Of a stretch of DNA of 64,000 nucleotides, positions 29,019 through 37,674 are shown in pieces; the first letter of the stretch is position 1; each line of letters begins with the position of its first letter. Location of the stretch: NCBI GenBank assembly GCA_035493955.1, contig DATJHI010000023.1:183438-247437 (forward strand), in the 5' to 3' direction. The notes under the pieces are model-generated. The model saw nothing but the letters and a program-made list of their open reading frames with translations. It had not been told where the DNA came from and did not search any database. This stretch comes from NCED01 sp035493955 (lineage in GTDB: Bacteria; Pseudomonadota; Alphaproteobacteria; Caulobacterales; Caulobacteraceae). Position numbers and translations under genes: made by a program.

Positions 29019-30428
29019 ATGAACACTCCCCACAAGGTGCTGATCGCCGACGACGACGCCTCCATCCGGCTGGTGCTCAGCCAGGCCTTCACGCGGGCGG
29101 GGTTCCAGGTCCGGGCGACGGGGGCGGCGGCCACCCTGCTGAAATGGGTGTCCGAAGGCGAAGGCGACCTGGTGGTCACCGACGTCATCATGGCCGACGA
29201 GAACGTGTTCGACGTGCTGCCGCGGATGCGGAAGCTACGTCCCAAGCTGCCGATCATCGTCATGAGCGCCCAGAACACGCTTCTGACCGCGGTCAATGCG
29301 GCCGAGACCGGCGCCTTCGAGTACATGCCCAAGCCGTTCGACCTGGACGACATGGTCGCCGCCGCCCGCCGGGCCCTGGCCAAGCCGTCCCAGCCCGAAC
29401 CCGCCAAGGCCCAAGCCCTGGCCGCCCGGGACGAGCGCCTGCCGCTGATCGGCCGCTCCGCCCCGATGCAGGAGGTCTATCGCACCCTGGCGCGCCTGGT
29501 CGGGGCGGAGCTGACGGTGCTGATCCTCGGCGAATCCGGCACCGGCAAGGAGCTGGCGGCCCGCGCCCTGCACGACCTCGGACGCCGCCGCGACGGCAAG
29601 TTCGTCGTCGTGCACCTGGCCGCCACCCCACGGGAGCGGGTCGAATCCGAGCTGTTCGGCGCCGGCCCCGACACCACCGGCAAACTGGTCGAGGCCGACG
29701 GCGGCACCCTGTTCCTGGACGAGATCGGCGACCTGCCGCTGGACGCCCAGACCCGGTTGCTGAGGGTGATCGACGGGTCGGAGCGGGCCACCAATCCGCG
29801 CACCGGTCGCCGGGCCGACGCCCGGCTGATCGCCGCCACCAACCGGGACCTCGGCGCCCTGATCCGCCAGGGGCTGTTCCGCGAGGACCTGTTCTTCCGC
29901 CTCAACGTCGCGCCCCTGCGCCTGCCGCCCCTGCGCGAGCGCCTGGACGACATCCCCGACCTGGCCCGCGCCTTCCTGCTGCGCGCCCACCGCGAGGGCC
30001 TTCCGGCCAAGACCATCGACGGCCAAGCCATCGAGCGGCTGAAGCGGCATAGCTGGCCCGGCAATGTGCGCGAGCTGGAGAACCTGATGCGACGGGTCGC
30101 GGCCCTCTACGCCGAGGACCCGATCACCGCCCGCATCGTCGACCGCGAGATCCAGGAACACGCCGCCGCCCCCAACCCCTCCGAAGGGGCGCCGACCTTC
30201 GAGATGCTGGTCGAACGCGGCCTGTCGGGGGAGTTCATCGGCGGTCCCGACGGCCTGCCGCGCGCCGGCCTGTACGACCGGGTGCTGGAACAGGTGGAGC
30301 GTCCGCTGATCAACATGACCCTGGCCGCCACCCGCGGGAACCAGGTCCGCGCCGCCGAGATCCTGGGCCTGAACCGCAACACCCTGCGCAAGAAGATCAA
30401 CGACCTGGGGATCAAGGTGCGGGGCTAG
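29019..30428 (+). CDS. ntrC: Nitrogen regulator NtrC, AAA+ domain lacking GAFTGA
   Basis: 469 residues. Receiver domain 1-120 with phosphoacceptor Asp55 (VVTDVIM) and Lys105. AAA+ domain about 140-375 with Walker A GESGTGKE (171-178) and Walker B GGTLFLDEIGD (228-238), plus LFREDLFFRLNV. A Fis-type helix-turn-helix is at about 440-466 (NQVRAAEILGLNRNTLRKKI). Between ESELFG (209-214) and ADGGTLF, the GAFTGA loop that contacts sigma-54 is missing, replaced by a short AGPDTTGK. It therefore probably does not activate sigma-54 promoters directly. I recall the same loss reported for C. crescentus NtrC. No ntrY/ntrX follows. Confidence 0.93.
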   Translation: MNTPHKVLIADDDASIRLVLSQAFTRAGFQVRATGAAATLLKWVSEGEGDLVVTDVIMADENVFDVLPRMRKLRPKLPIIVMSAQNTLLTAVNAAETGAFEYMPKPFDLDDMVAAARRALAKPSQPEPAKAQALAARDERLPLIGRSAPMQEVYRTLARLVGAELTVLILGESGTGKELAARALHDLGRRRDGKFVVVHLAATPRERVESELFGAGPDTTGKLVEADGGTLFLDEIGDLPLDAQTRLLRVIDGSERATNPRTGRRADARLIAATNRDLGALIRQGLFREDLFFRLNVAPLRLPPLRERLDDIPDLARAFLLRAHREGLPAKTIDGQAIERLKRHSWPGNVRELENLMRRVAALYAEDPITARIVDREIQEHAAAPNPSEGAPTFEMLVERGLSGEFIGGPDGLPRAGLYDRVLEQVERPLINMTLAATRGNQVRAAEILGLNRNTLRKKINDLGIKVRG

Positions 30429-30441
30429 GCGCAGAGGTCGG

Positions 30442-31017
30442 CTAGCCCTCGTTGACGAGGCCGAACAGCAGGTGGTCGCACCAGCGGCCGTTGATCTTCA
30501 GATAGGCCCGCGCCCGGCCTTCCGCTTCGAACCCCGCCTTGAGCAGCAGGCGGTGGGAGGCCTCGTTCTCCGGCAGGCAGGCCGCCTCCAGCCGGTGCAG
30601 CCCCAGCCGGTCGAAGGCGAAGCCGGCGACGGACTTCACCGCGTCCAGGGTGTGGCCGCGCCGGGCGTAGGGGGCGCCGATCCAATAGCCGAGGGCGCCG
30701 TTCTGGGCGACGCCCCGACGCACGTCGCGCAGGTTGATCCCCCCGACCAACCGGTTGTCGCGCTTGCGGAACACGAAGAAGGCGTAGCCCTGCCCGAGGT
30801 CGAGGTCGCGGGTGTAGATCGACAGTCGCCGCCGGTAGGAGGCGCGGGTCAGGTCGTCGGCCGGCCAGGTCGGCTCCCACGGCTGAAGGAAGGCTTGGCT
30901 GACCCGGCGAAGCTCGACCCAGTCGGCGTAGTCGCTGCTGCGCGGCGGGCGCAGCCGCACCTCCTCGCCATCGACGGCGAACGCGCTTTCCGGGCTGATC
31001 CAGTCGAGGACGGCCAT
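30442..31017 (-). CDS. GNAT N-acetyltransferase (RimJ/RimL-like)
   Basis: 191 residues. The fold runs from VRLRPPRSSDYADWVELR to a C-terminal HHLLFGL-type strand. The acetyl-CoA loop is GYWIGAPYARRGHTLDAVKSV (Arg-Arg-Gly-His version of QxxGxG), followed by LGLHRLEAACLPENEASHRLLLKAGF, the RimJ/RimL signature. It probably acetylates a protein N-terminus or a small molecule. It is convergent with ntrC (13 bases apart) and 12 bases after rnhA on the same strand. Confidence 0.85.
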   Translation of the reverse strand: MAVLDWISPESAFAVDGEEVRLRPPRSSDYADWVELRRVSQAFLQPWEPTWPADDLTRASYRRRLSIYTRDLDLGQGYAFFVFRKRDNRLVGGINLRDVRRGVAQNGALGYWIGAPYARRGHTLDAVKSVAGFAFDRLGLHRLEAACLPENEASHRLLLKAGFEAEGRARAYLKINGRWCDHLLFGLVNEG

Positions 31018-31029
31018 GAGGCGGACAAC

Positions 31030-31500
31030 CTAGTCCAAGCCTGGCCGCGCCGTCACTCGTTCTGCGCGCGATTCCTCCAGACCCTTCCGGGCCAGGGCGT
31101 CGGCGCGTTCGTTCAGGGGGTGGCCGTTGTGGCCCTTGACCCAGTGCCAGTGGACGTCGTGACGACCCCGGGCGGCGTCGAGCCGGCGCCACAGGTCCTC
31201 ATTCTTCACCGGTTTGCGGTCGGCGGTCTTCCAGCCGTGGACGCGCCAGTTGTTGATCCACTGGGTGATGCCCTGCCGGACGTACTGGCTGTCGGTATGC
31301 AGCTCCACCGTGCAGGGGCGCTTCAGGGTCTCCAGCGCCTGGATCGCCCCCATCAGCTCCATCCGGTTGTTGGTGGTCGCGGGCTCGCCGCCGCACAGGT
31401 CGCGCTCGTGCGGGCCCATGATCAGCACCGCGCCCCAGCCGCCGGGGCCCGGATTGCCGCTGCAGGCGCCGTCCGTATAGATCGTCACCGTCGGGGTCAT
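31030..31500 (-). CDS. rnhA: Ribonuclease HI
   Basis: 156 residues, standard size. It removes RNA from RNA-DNA hybrids. The catalytic carboxylates are all visible: YTDGACSGNPGPGGW (Asp), RMELMGAIQALE (Glu), LHTDSQYV (Asp) and the C-terminal NERADALA (Asp), plus HNGHPLNE for the His loop. It follows thrB by 4 bases and is likely co-transcribed as ispH-thrB-rnhA, an order widely conserved in alphaproteobacteria. Confidence 0.96.
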   Translation of the reverse strand: MTPTVTIYTDGACSGNPGPGGWGAVLIMGPHERDLCGGEPATTNNRMELMGAIQALETLKRPCTVELHTDSQYVRQGITQWINNWRVHGWKTADRKPVKNEDLWRRLDAARGRHDVHWHWVKGHNGHPLNERADALARKGLEESRAERVTARPGLD

Positions 31501-31504
31501 GGGG

Positions 31505-32467
31505 TCAGTCCGCGAACAGGTCGAGCCTGCCCCCGGCGGCGCGGTGGAAGGCCAGGCGCGCCTCGTAGTCCAGCGGGTTGTGCGGCTTGACCAGGGCGCC
31601 GGAGGGCGCGGCGTTCCAGTCGATCAGCCGGGTCAGGAAGAACCGCATCGCCGCCCCGTGGGCCAGCACGCCCAGGGCCGCGCGCTCGTCGGCGGACAGG
31701 GCCCGCACGCTCTCATAGCCCGCCACCAAGGCCTTGGCGTTGGTGAAGTTAAAGGCCCCGTCCGGCTCGAAGCACCAGGCGTTCAGGGCCACGGCGACGT
31801 CGTAGGCCAGGGCGTCGTTGGCGGCGAAATAGAAGTCGATGGCCGCGGCGAAGCGGTCCCCCAGGAAGAAGACGTTGTCGGGGAAGAAGTCCGCGTGGAT
31901 CACCCCCTCGGGCAGGCCCTTGGGCCAGGCTTCAGCCAGGAAGGCGAGGTCGCCCTCGATCGCCGCGGCCAGGCCGGGGCGCAGGGCCTCGGCGGCGGCC
32001 TCCCGGCCGCCGAACATCGGGGCCCAGGCCGATTGGCCCAGGTCGTTGACCCGGCGGCCCCCAAACCCTTCCGCCGCCCGATGCAGCCGGGCCAGGCCAG
32101 CGCCGGCCTCGCGGCAGTGCTGGGCTCTGGGGCGGCGGACCGAGACGCCGGGCAGGAAGCTGACCAGGGCGGCGGGCTTGCCGCGCAGGGTCTGCAGGAC
32201 CCGGCCGTGGCGGTCGGCCTTGGGGGAGGGGGAGGGGTAGCCGTGGTCCCCCAGCCAATGCATCAGGTCGAGGAAGAAGGGCAGGTCCTCGGCCTTGGCG
32301 CGGGCTTCGTAGATGGTGAGGATGAACCGGCCGCCCTCGGTCTCCAGCATGAAGTTGGAGTTGGACACCCCTTCGGCGATGCCCTTGAACGCTAGCGCCG
32401 CACCGAGGTCGAACTCGGCCAGAAGCGCCTCCAGCTCCGCGTCGGTGATGTCGGTGTAGACGGCCAC
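31505..32467 (-). CDS. thrB: Homoserine kinase (aminoglycoside-phosphotransferase type)
   Basis: 320 residues. It phosphorylates homoserine for threonine synthesis and is of the ThrB family with a protein-kinase-like fold, distinct from GHMP-type ThrB of enterobacteria. The start MAVYTDITDAELEALLAEFDLG is typical. GVIHADFFPDNVFF is the catalytic loop (Asp and Asn), with AAIDFYF as the metal-binding segment. It lies between ispH (47 bases) and rnhA (4 bases). Confidence 0.93.
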   Translation of the reverse strand: MAVYTDITDAELEALLAEFDLGAALAFKGIAEGVSNSNFMLETEGGRFILTIYEARAKAEDLPFFLDLMHWLGDHGYPSPSPKADRHGRVLQTLRGKPAALVSFLPGVSVRRPRAQHCREAGAGLARLHRAAEGFGGRRVNDLGQSAWAPMFGGREAAAEALRPGLAAAIEGDLAFLAEAWPKGLPEGVIHADFFPDNVFFLGDRFAAAIDFYFAANDALAYDVAVALNAWCFEPDGAFNFTNAKALVAGYESVRALSADERAALGVLAHGAAMRFFLTRLIDWNAAPSGALVKPHNPLDYEARLAFHRAAGGRLDLFAD

Positions 32468-32514
32468 GGCCGGTTGATCGACTGCGTTGGCGGCGCGGTC
32501 AAGAGCGGGCGGGG

Positions 32515-33477
32515 TTATGAGGCTTCCAGCACCCGCGGCAGCTTGAAGGTGATGGTCTCGCGAGGGCCCCCGGTCTCCTCGACGGTCAGGTCGAAGCGCT
32601 GGCGCAGGGCCTCGAGCACCCCGTCCACCAGCACCTCCGGGGCCGAGGCGCCGGCGGTGAGGCCAAGGACCTTGGCCCCGTCCAGCCAGAGGGGGTCGAT
32701 CGCCTCGGCGTCGTCCACCAGCCTTGCGTCGCGGGCGCCGGCCCTGAGCGCCACCTCGACCAGCCGCTGGGAGTTGGACGACTTCTTCGACCCGACCACC
32801 AGAATGAGGTCGCAGCCCGCCGCCATGGCCTTGACCGCTTCCTGGCGGTTGGTGGTGGCGTAGCAGATGTCCTCGCGATGCGGCCCGGCCATGGCCGGGA
32901 AACGTTGCTTCAGCACCCCGACGATCTCGGCGGTGTCGTCCACCGACAGGGTGGTCTGGGTGACGAAGGCGAGGTTGCCGGGATCGCGGGGGACGAAGAC
33001 CCGCGCGTCCGCCACCGTCTCGATCAGGGTTATGACCCCGGCGGGAAGCTGGCCCAGGGTCCCCTCGACCTCCGGATGGCCGGCATGGCCGATCAGCACG
33101 ATCTCACGCCCCGCGGCGTGGTGGCGCTCGGCGTCGAGGTGCACCTTGGAGACCAGGGGACAGGTGGCGTCGAGGTAGAACAGCCCCCGCCGGTCGGCCT
33201 CGGCCGGCGCCGACTTGGGCACCCCATGGGCCGAGAAGATCACTGGGCGGTCGCCCGGGCACTGGTCGAGGGAGGAGACGAACACCGCGCCCAGGTCGCG
33301 CAAGCGGTCGACCACGTGGCGGTTGTGGACGATCTCGTGGCGGACGTAGACCGGCGCCCCGTAGCGCTCCAGCGCCCGCTCGACGATCTGGATCGCCCGG
33401 TCCACCCCGGCGCAGAAGCCGCGCGGGCTGGCCAGGCGCACGGTCAGGGCACGACGGATGGGCGCGGGCGCGTTCAT
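32515..33477 (-). CDS. ispH: 4-hydroxy-3-methylbut-2-enyl diphosphate reductase
   Basis: 320 residues. This iron-sulfur enzyme carries out the last MEP pathway step, giving IPP and DMAPP. The three cluster cysteines are in ASPRGFCAGVDRAI, DATCPLVSKVH and DICYATTNRQ. Substrate-binding HEIVHN and FSAHGVP and the SSNSQRL motif are present. It leads the ispH-thrB-rnhA cluster. Start at the ATG at 33477, 149 bases from the divergent exported-protein gene. Confidence 0.96.
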   Translation of the reverse strand: MNAPAPIRRALTVRLASPRGFCAGVDRAIQIVERALERYGAPVYVRHEIVHNRHVVDRLRDLGAVFVSSLDQCPGDRPVIFSAHGVPKSAPAEADRRGLFYLDATCPLVSKVHLDAERHHAAGREIVLIGHAGHPEVEGTLGQLPAGVITLIETVADARVFVPRDPGNLAFVTQTTLSVDDTAEIVGVLKQRFPAMAGPHREDICYATTNRQEAVKAMAAGCDLILVVGSKKSSNSQRLVEVALRAGARDARLVDDAEAIDPLWLDGAKVLGLTAGASAPEVLVDGVLEALRQRFDLTVEETGGPRETITFKLPRVLEAS

Positions 33478-33626
33478 GAGGGGAACTTAGGGGCCGGGAC
33501 GGCAAGACGCCAGCGCCCTCGACCTCGTCCCGCCGGGACGCCTCCCCGGAACTGGCCTCGCTTGCGCCCGAATCCGGTGCGTGAGATATCCGCCCTAACC
33601 GATTTCCTCGGGCCGGACCTATTCCC

Positions 33627-34322
33627 ATGCGTCGCAACCTCATCCTGCTCTCGTGCCTCGCCCTGGCCGCCTCGGCGCCGGCGTTCCACGCCTACGCCCA
33701 AAAGGACGACGACGCCCGCCGCCGGGCCCAGGCCGACGCCGAGAAGAAGAAGGCCGAGAAGGAAAAGCAGTGGTCCACGCCCCAGGCGGACCTGCCCGTG
33801 GTCAAGAACGTCGGGCCCTGCCCCTATGTGAAGGTGCTCTACGACGCGGCCCGCTACGAGGAATTCAAGGCCGCGACGCCCACCCCGTCCACCGTCGGCT
33901 TCACCGGCGAGATCACCGGCCTGGCCGCCAATTGCGAATATAAGGGCGGCGATCCGATCGTCATGCGGCTGGCCGTGGGCTTCGCCCTGGGCCGCGGTCC
34001 GATGGCGGGCGCCTCGTCCAAGGACTACCACTACTGGGTGGCCGTGACCCAGCGGAACGCCATGGTCATCGCCAAGCAGGACTTCGTGGTCCGCGGCGAG
34101 TTCAAGCCCGGCCAGGACCGTGTCCAGGTCGAGGACAAGCTCGACGGCATCGTCATCCCCCGCGCCACCCCCGGCACCAGCGGCAGCAATTTCGAGGTCC
34201 TGGTCGGCTTCGACGTGACACCGGAGATGGCCGACTTCAACCGTGACGGAAAGCGCTTCCGCGCCAACGCCGTGCCCACCGCCGTGGCGTCGACCACGAC
34301 GGGAGCGCCCGCCGCCCGATGA
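33627..34322 (+). CDS. Exported conserved protein of unknown function
   Basis: 231 residues with a signal peptide (about 1-24, ending HAYAQ). A charged segment (about 25-50, DDDARRRAQADAEKKKAEKEK) is probably helical. The remaining ~170 residues look like one compact beta-rich domain (VGFTGEITGLAANCEYKGGDPIVMRLAVGFALGRGP). I do not recognise a named family. Two cysteines (about 66 and 103) could form a disulfide. The stop overlaps the argS start by four bases, so it is translationally coupled to argS. Confidence 0.7.
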   Translation: MRRNLILLSCLALAASAPAFHAYAQKDDDARRRAQADAEKKKAEKEKQWSTPQADLPVVKNVGPCPYVKVLYDAARYEEFKAATPTPSTVGFTGEITGLAANCEYKGGDPIVMRLAVGFALGRGPMAGASSKDYHYWVAVTQRNAMVIAKQDFVVRGEFKPGQDRVQVEDKLDGIVIPRATPGTSGSNFEVLVGFDVTPEMADFNRDGKRFRANAVPTAVASTTTGAPAAR

Positions 34323-36079
34323 GCGACCTGAAAGGGGCGTTGGCGCAGGCGCTCGCCTCTGCCTTCGCCGCCGAGGGCCTCGCGCCCGAGTACGGCCGCG
34401 TCACCGCGTCCGACCGGCCCGACCTCGCCGACTTCCAATGCAACGGGGCCCTGGCCGCCGCCAAGGCCGCGCGCGCCAACCCGCGGGAGATCGCGGGCCG
34501 CATCGCCGCGCGCCTCGATGGCGATCCCCGGCTGGCCGCGGTCGAGGTGGCGGGACCCGGATTCGTCAACCTGAAGGTCGCGGACGCCTTCCTGGCCGAG
34601 CGGGCCAACGGGATCGCCGGCGACGGCCGCAGCGGCGCCGCCCCCGTCCCGGCGCCGCGCCGGGTGGTGATCGACTATGCGGGGCCGAACGTGGCCAAGC
34701 CGATGCACGTGGGCCACCTGCGCTCCTCGATCATCGGCGAGGCGCTGAAGCGGCTGTTCCGCTTCCGCGGCGACACGGTGTGGGGCGACGCCCACTTCGG
34801 CGACTGGGGCTTCCAGATGGGCCTGCTGATCGTCGCGGTCGGCGACGAGCAGCCGGATCTTCCCTTCCTCGCGGAGGGCGACGGCCCGTTCCCGGACGTC
34901 AGCCCGGTGACCCTGGAGGACCTCGAACGCCTCTATCCCCTGGCGGCCGGCCTGGCCAAGACCGACATCGCCTACCGCGAGCGCGCCCGCCGCGCCACCG
35001 CCGAACTGCAGGCGGGGCGGCCCGGCTACCGGGCCCTGTGGCGGCATTTCGTGACCGTCAGCCGCACCGCCCTGGAGCGCGAGTTCCACGCCCTGGGCGT
35101 CGACTTCGACCTGTGGAACGGCGAGAGCGACGCCGATCCCTTGATGGCCGGCATGGTCGAGGACCTGACCGCGCGCGGCCTGGCGGTCCCGGACCAGGGG
35201 GCGCTGATCGTGCGGGTGGCCCGCGAGGGCGACAAGCGCGAGCTGCCGCCGCTGATCGTGGTCAGCTCGGAAGGGTCGGCCATGTACGGCGCCACCGACC
35301 TGGCCACCGTGCTCGATCGCAGGACCCGGTTCGATCCGGAGCTGATGCTCTATGTGGTCGACCAGCGTCAGGCCGACCATTTCGAGCAGGTGTTCCGCGC
35401 CGCGACCATCGCCGGCTACGCCCCTGAAGGCAGTCTCGAGCATATCGGCTTCGGCACCATGAACGGGGCCGACGGCAAGCCTTTCAAGACCCGCGAGGGC
35501 GGGGTGCTGAAGCTGCACGACCTGATCGAGATGACCCGCGCCAAGGCCCGCGAGCGGCTGCACGAGGCGGGTCTGGGGACCGAGCTGTCGCCGGAGGCCT
35601 TCGAGGCGACGGCGCACAAGGTGGCGGTGGCGGCGCTGAAGTTCGCCGACCTGTCCAACTTCCGTGGCACCTCCTACGTCTTCGACCTGGACCGCTTCAC
35701 CAGTTTCGAGGGCCGCACCGGACCCTATCTTTTATATCAAGCAGTTCGGATAAAGTCGTTGTTGCGCAAAGCCTTGGAGACGCAGGCTAAGGCCGGCTCC
35801 ATCCTGGTCGAGGCCCCGGCCGAACGCGAACTGGCCCTGGTTTTGGACGCCTTCGCCCAGGCGGTGGAGGAGGCCTACGAAAAGCGCGCGCCCCACGCCC
35901 TGGCCGAGCACGCCTATCGCCTGGCCCAGACCTTCTCCAAGTTCTACGCCGCCTGTCCGGTGCTGGCCGCCGAGACCGCCGCCCTGCGCGCCTCGCGGCT
36001 CGGGCTGGCCGCGGCCACGCTGAAGCAGATGGAGCAGGCTCTTGACCTGCTTGGGATCGACACGCCCGAAGTGATGTGA
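34319..36079 (+). CDS. argS: Arginyl-tRNA synthetase
   Basis: 586 residues, class I synthetase. The HIGH-type motif is MHVGHLRSS near residue 125. The KMSKS position reads KPFKTREGG (near residue 385), the usual degenerate form in ArgRS. An N-terminal Add1 domain (about 1-100) and a C-terminal anticodon-binding alpha-helical domain (about 465-586) are present. It overlaps the exported-protein gene by four bases (ATGA). It is essential for translation, and no sequence anomaly is seen. Confidence 0.96.
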   Translation: MSDLKGALAQALASAFAAEGLAPEYGRVTASDRPDLADFQCNGALAAAKAARANPREIAGRIAARLDGDPRLAAVEVAGPGFVNLKVADAFLAERANGIAGDGRSGAAPVPAPRRVVIDYAGPNVAKPMHVGHLRSSIIGEALKRLFRFRGDTVWGDAHFGDWGFQMGLLIVAVGDEQPDLPFLAEGDGPFPDVSPVTLEDLERLYPLAAGLAKTDIAYRERARRATAELQAGRPGYRALWRHFVTVSRTALEREFHALGVDFDLWNGESDADPLMAGMVEDLTARGLAVPDQGALIVRVAREGDKRELPPLIVVSSEGSAMYGATDLATVLDRRTRFDPELMLYVVDQRQADHFEQVFRAATIAGYAPEGSLEHIGFGTMNGADGKPFKTREGGVLKLHDLIEMTRAKARERLHEAGLGTELSPEAFEATAHKVAVAALKFADLSNFRGTSYVFDLDRFTSFEGRTGPYLLYQAVRIKSLLRKALETQAKAGSILVEAPAERELALVLDAFAQAVEEAYEKRAPHALAEHAYRLAQTFSKFYAACPVLAAETAALRASRLGLAAATLKQMEQALDLLGIDTPEVM

Positions 36080-36084
36080 CCGCC

Positions 36085-36110
36085 GGCGCAGCCTCCCGTT
36101 GGCTGCCGCC
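36085..36110 (+). terminator. Hairpin after argS
   Basis: GCAGCC / GGCTGC with a 7-base loop, extendable by GGC/GCC with one bulge, starts 8 bases after the argS stop. There is no real T tract, so it is a terminator candidate only. Confidence 0.45.
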
Positions 36111-36154
36111 AAGCTTTGGCGCATGATCCTCCCAACATTTCAGGGAGGCTCAGG

Positions 36155-37063
36155 ATGAACCGTATCGCTTTGGCGGCGCTGGCCGGCGTCGGCGTGATCG
36201 TGGCGGGCGCAGCGCTGGCCCAACAGGCGCCCAACTTCGCCGCCGTCCAGATCAAGACCACGGACCTTGGCCACAACACCTGGATGCTGGAAGGCCAGGG
36301 CGGCAACATGGTGGTCGCGGCCGGCAAGGACGGGGCGATCCTGGTCGACACCGAGTTCGCACCCCTGCACGACAAGATCGAGGCCGCGATCAAGGGCGTC
36401 ACCGACCAGCCGGTCCGGTATGTGGTCATCACCCACTATCACGGCGACCACACCGGCGGGATCCTGCCCTTCTGGCGCGAAGGCGCCACGATCGTGGCCC
36501 AGCAGAACGTCAACAAGCGGCTGTCGGAAGGCGTGACCAACGCCCTGACCGGGGTGAAGACCCCGGTGGTCGGCCGGGGCGGCCAGGCGGACAAGACCTA
36601 CGCCGAGACCTTGACTGTCGCCGTGAAGGGCCGCACGGCCCGGCTGACCCACATGCCCAAGGCCCACACCGATGGCGACACGGCGATCTATTTCCCCGAC
36701 GCCAATGTGCTGGCGGCGGGAGACATCGTCTCCACCGGCGCCCGCTATCCCAACATCGACGTGGCCGCCGGCGGCAACATCAACGGCATCATCGCCGCCG
36801 TCGACGCCTACATCAAACGCAGCAACGACAAGACCAAGATCGTCCCCGGCCACGGCGCGATGATGGATCGGGCCGGTTTGAAGGAATACCGGGCCCTGCT
36901 CGCCGACGCCCGCGACCGGGTGGCCAAGCTGATCAAGGAAGGCAAGACCGAAGACGAGGTGGTGACGGCAAAGCCCATCACCGACCTCCAGGCCAAGGCC
37001 GGGGCCAACGACATGGCCAGCGCCAACTTCGAGCGGCTGATCTACCGGTCGCTGAAGGGCTAA
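36155..37063 (+). CDS. Exported metallo-beta-lactamase-fold hydrolase
   Basis: 302 residues from the ATG at 36155, preceded by AGGGAGG. The signal peptide spans about 1-22 (ending GAALAQ). The metal-binding motif THYHGDHTGG (HxHxDH) is near residue 104, a second His lies in HMPKAHTDGDTAIYF, and VPGHG supplies the last ligand, so a di-zinc site seems intact. The substrate is unknown; this clade is often annotated as quinoprotein-relay or B3-like MBL hydrolase. A similar protein is encoded at the right window edge (63568). Confidence 0.8.
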   Translation: MNRIALAALAGVGVIVAGAALAQQAPNFAAVQIKTTDLGHNTWMLEGQGGNMVVAAGKDGAILVDTEFAPLHDKIEAAIKGVTDQPVRYVVITHYHGDHTGGILPFWREGATIVAQQNVNKRLSEGVTNALTGVKTPVVGRGGQADKTYAETLTVAVKGRTARLTHMPKAHTDGDTAIYFPDANVLAAGDIVSTGARYPNIDVAAGGNINGIIAAVDAYIKRSNDKTKIVPGHGAMMDRAGLKEYRALLADARDRVAKLIKEGKTEDEVVTAKPITDLQAKAGANDMASANFERLIYRSLKG

Positions 37064-37070
37064 AGCCTAA

Positions 37071-37094
37071 GGAGGGGGCGGCCCCGTCCCCTCC
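37071..37094. terminator. GGAGGGG/CCCCTCC hairpin between convergent genes
   Basis: A 7-bp stem (GGAGGGG / CCCCTCC, 10-base loop) lies between the metallo-beta-lactamase-fold gene and ppiB, which converge. A hairpin with the same arms in reverse order occurs at 63441-63460. Confidence 0.5.
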
Positions 37095-37115
37095 GTCGCT
37101 TCGTGTCCGAAGGCT

Positions 37116-37565
<450 letters not shown>

Positions 37566-37636
37566 GGCGGCGCCTCTCTTGTCAATGTCCCGGCCTTCTA
37601 GACGCCAAGGGGCCCGCCCGCCAGTGGCGCCATTCG

Positions 37637-37651
37637 TAAACGCGGCGTTAA
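37637..37651 (+). promoter_or_regulatory. CtrA-like box TAAA-N7-TTAAC
   Basis: TAAA, seven bases, then TTAACCAT is one mismatch from the CtrA consensus TTAA-N7-TTAAC. It lies 23 bases before the preferred transglycosylase start. That spacing is short for an activator site if the start is right. Confidence 0.4.
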
Positions 37652-37674
37652 CCATGCTAGGCGAGGGTCCGGCC

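Noticed and set aside
33627..34322. The exported protein as a beta-lactamase inhibitor or OmpA-like protein
   Set aside because: The signal peptide is clear but no family motif is present, so it is left as unknown.
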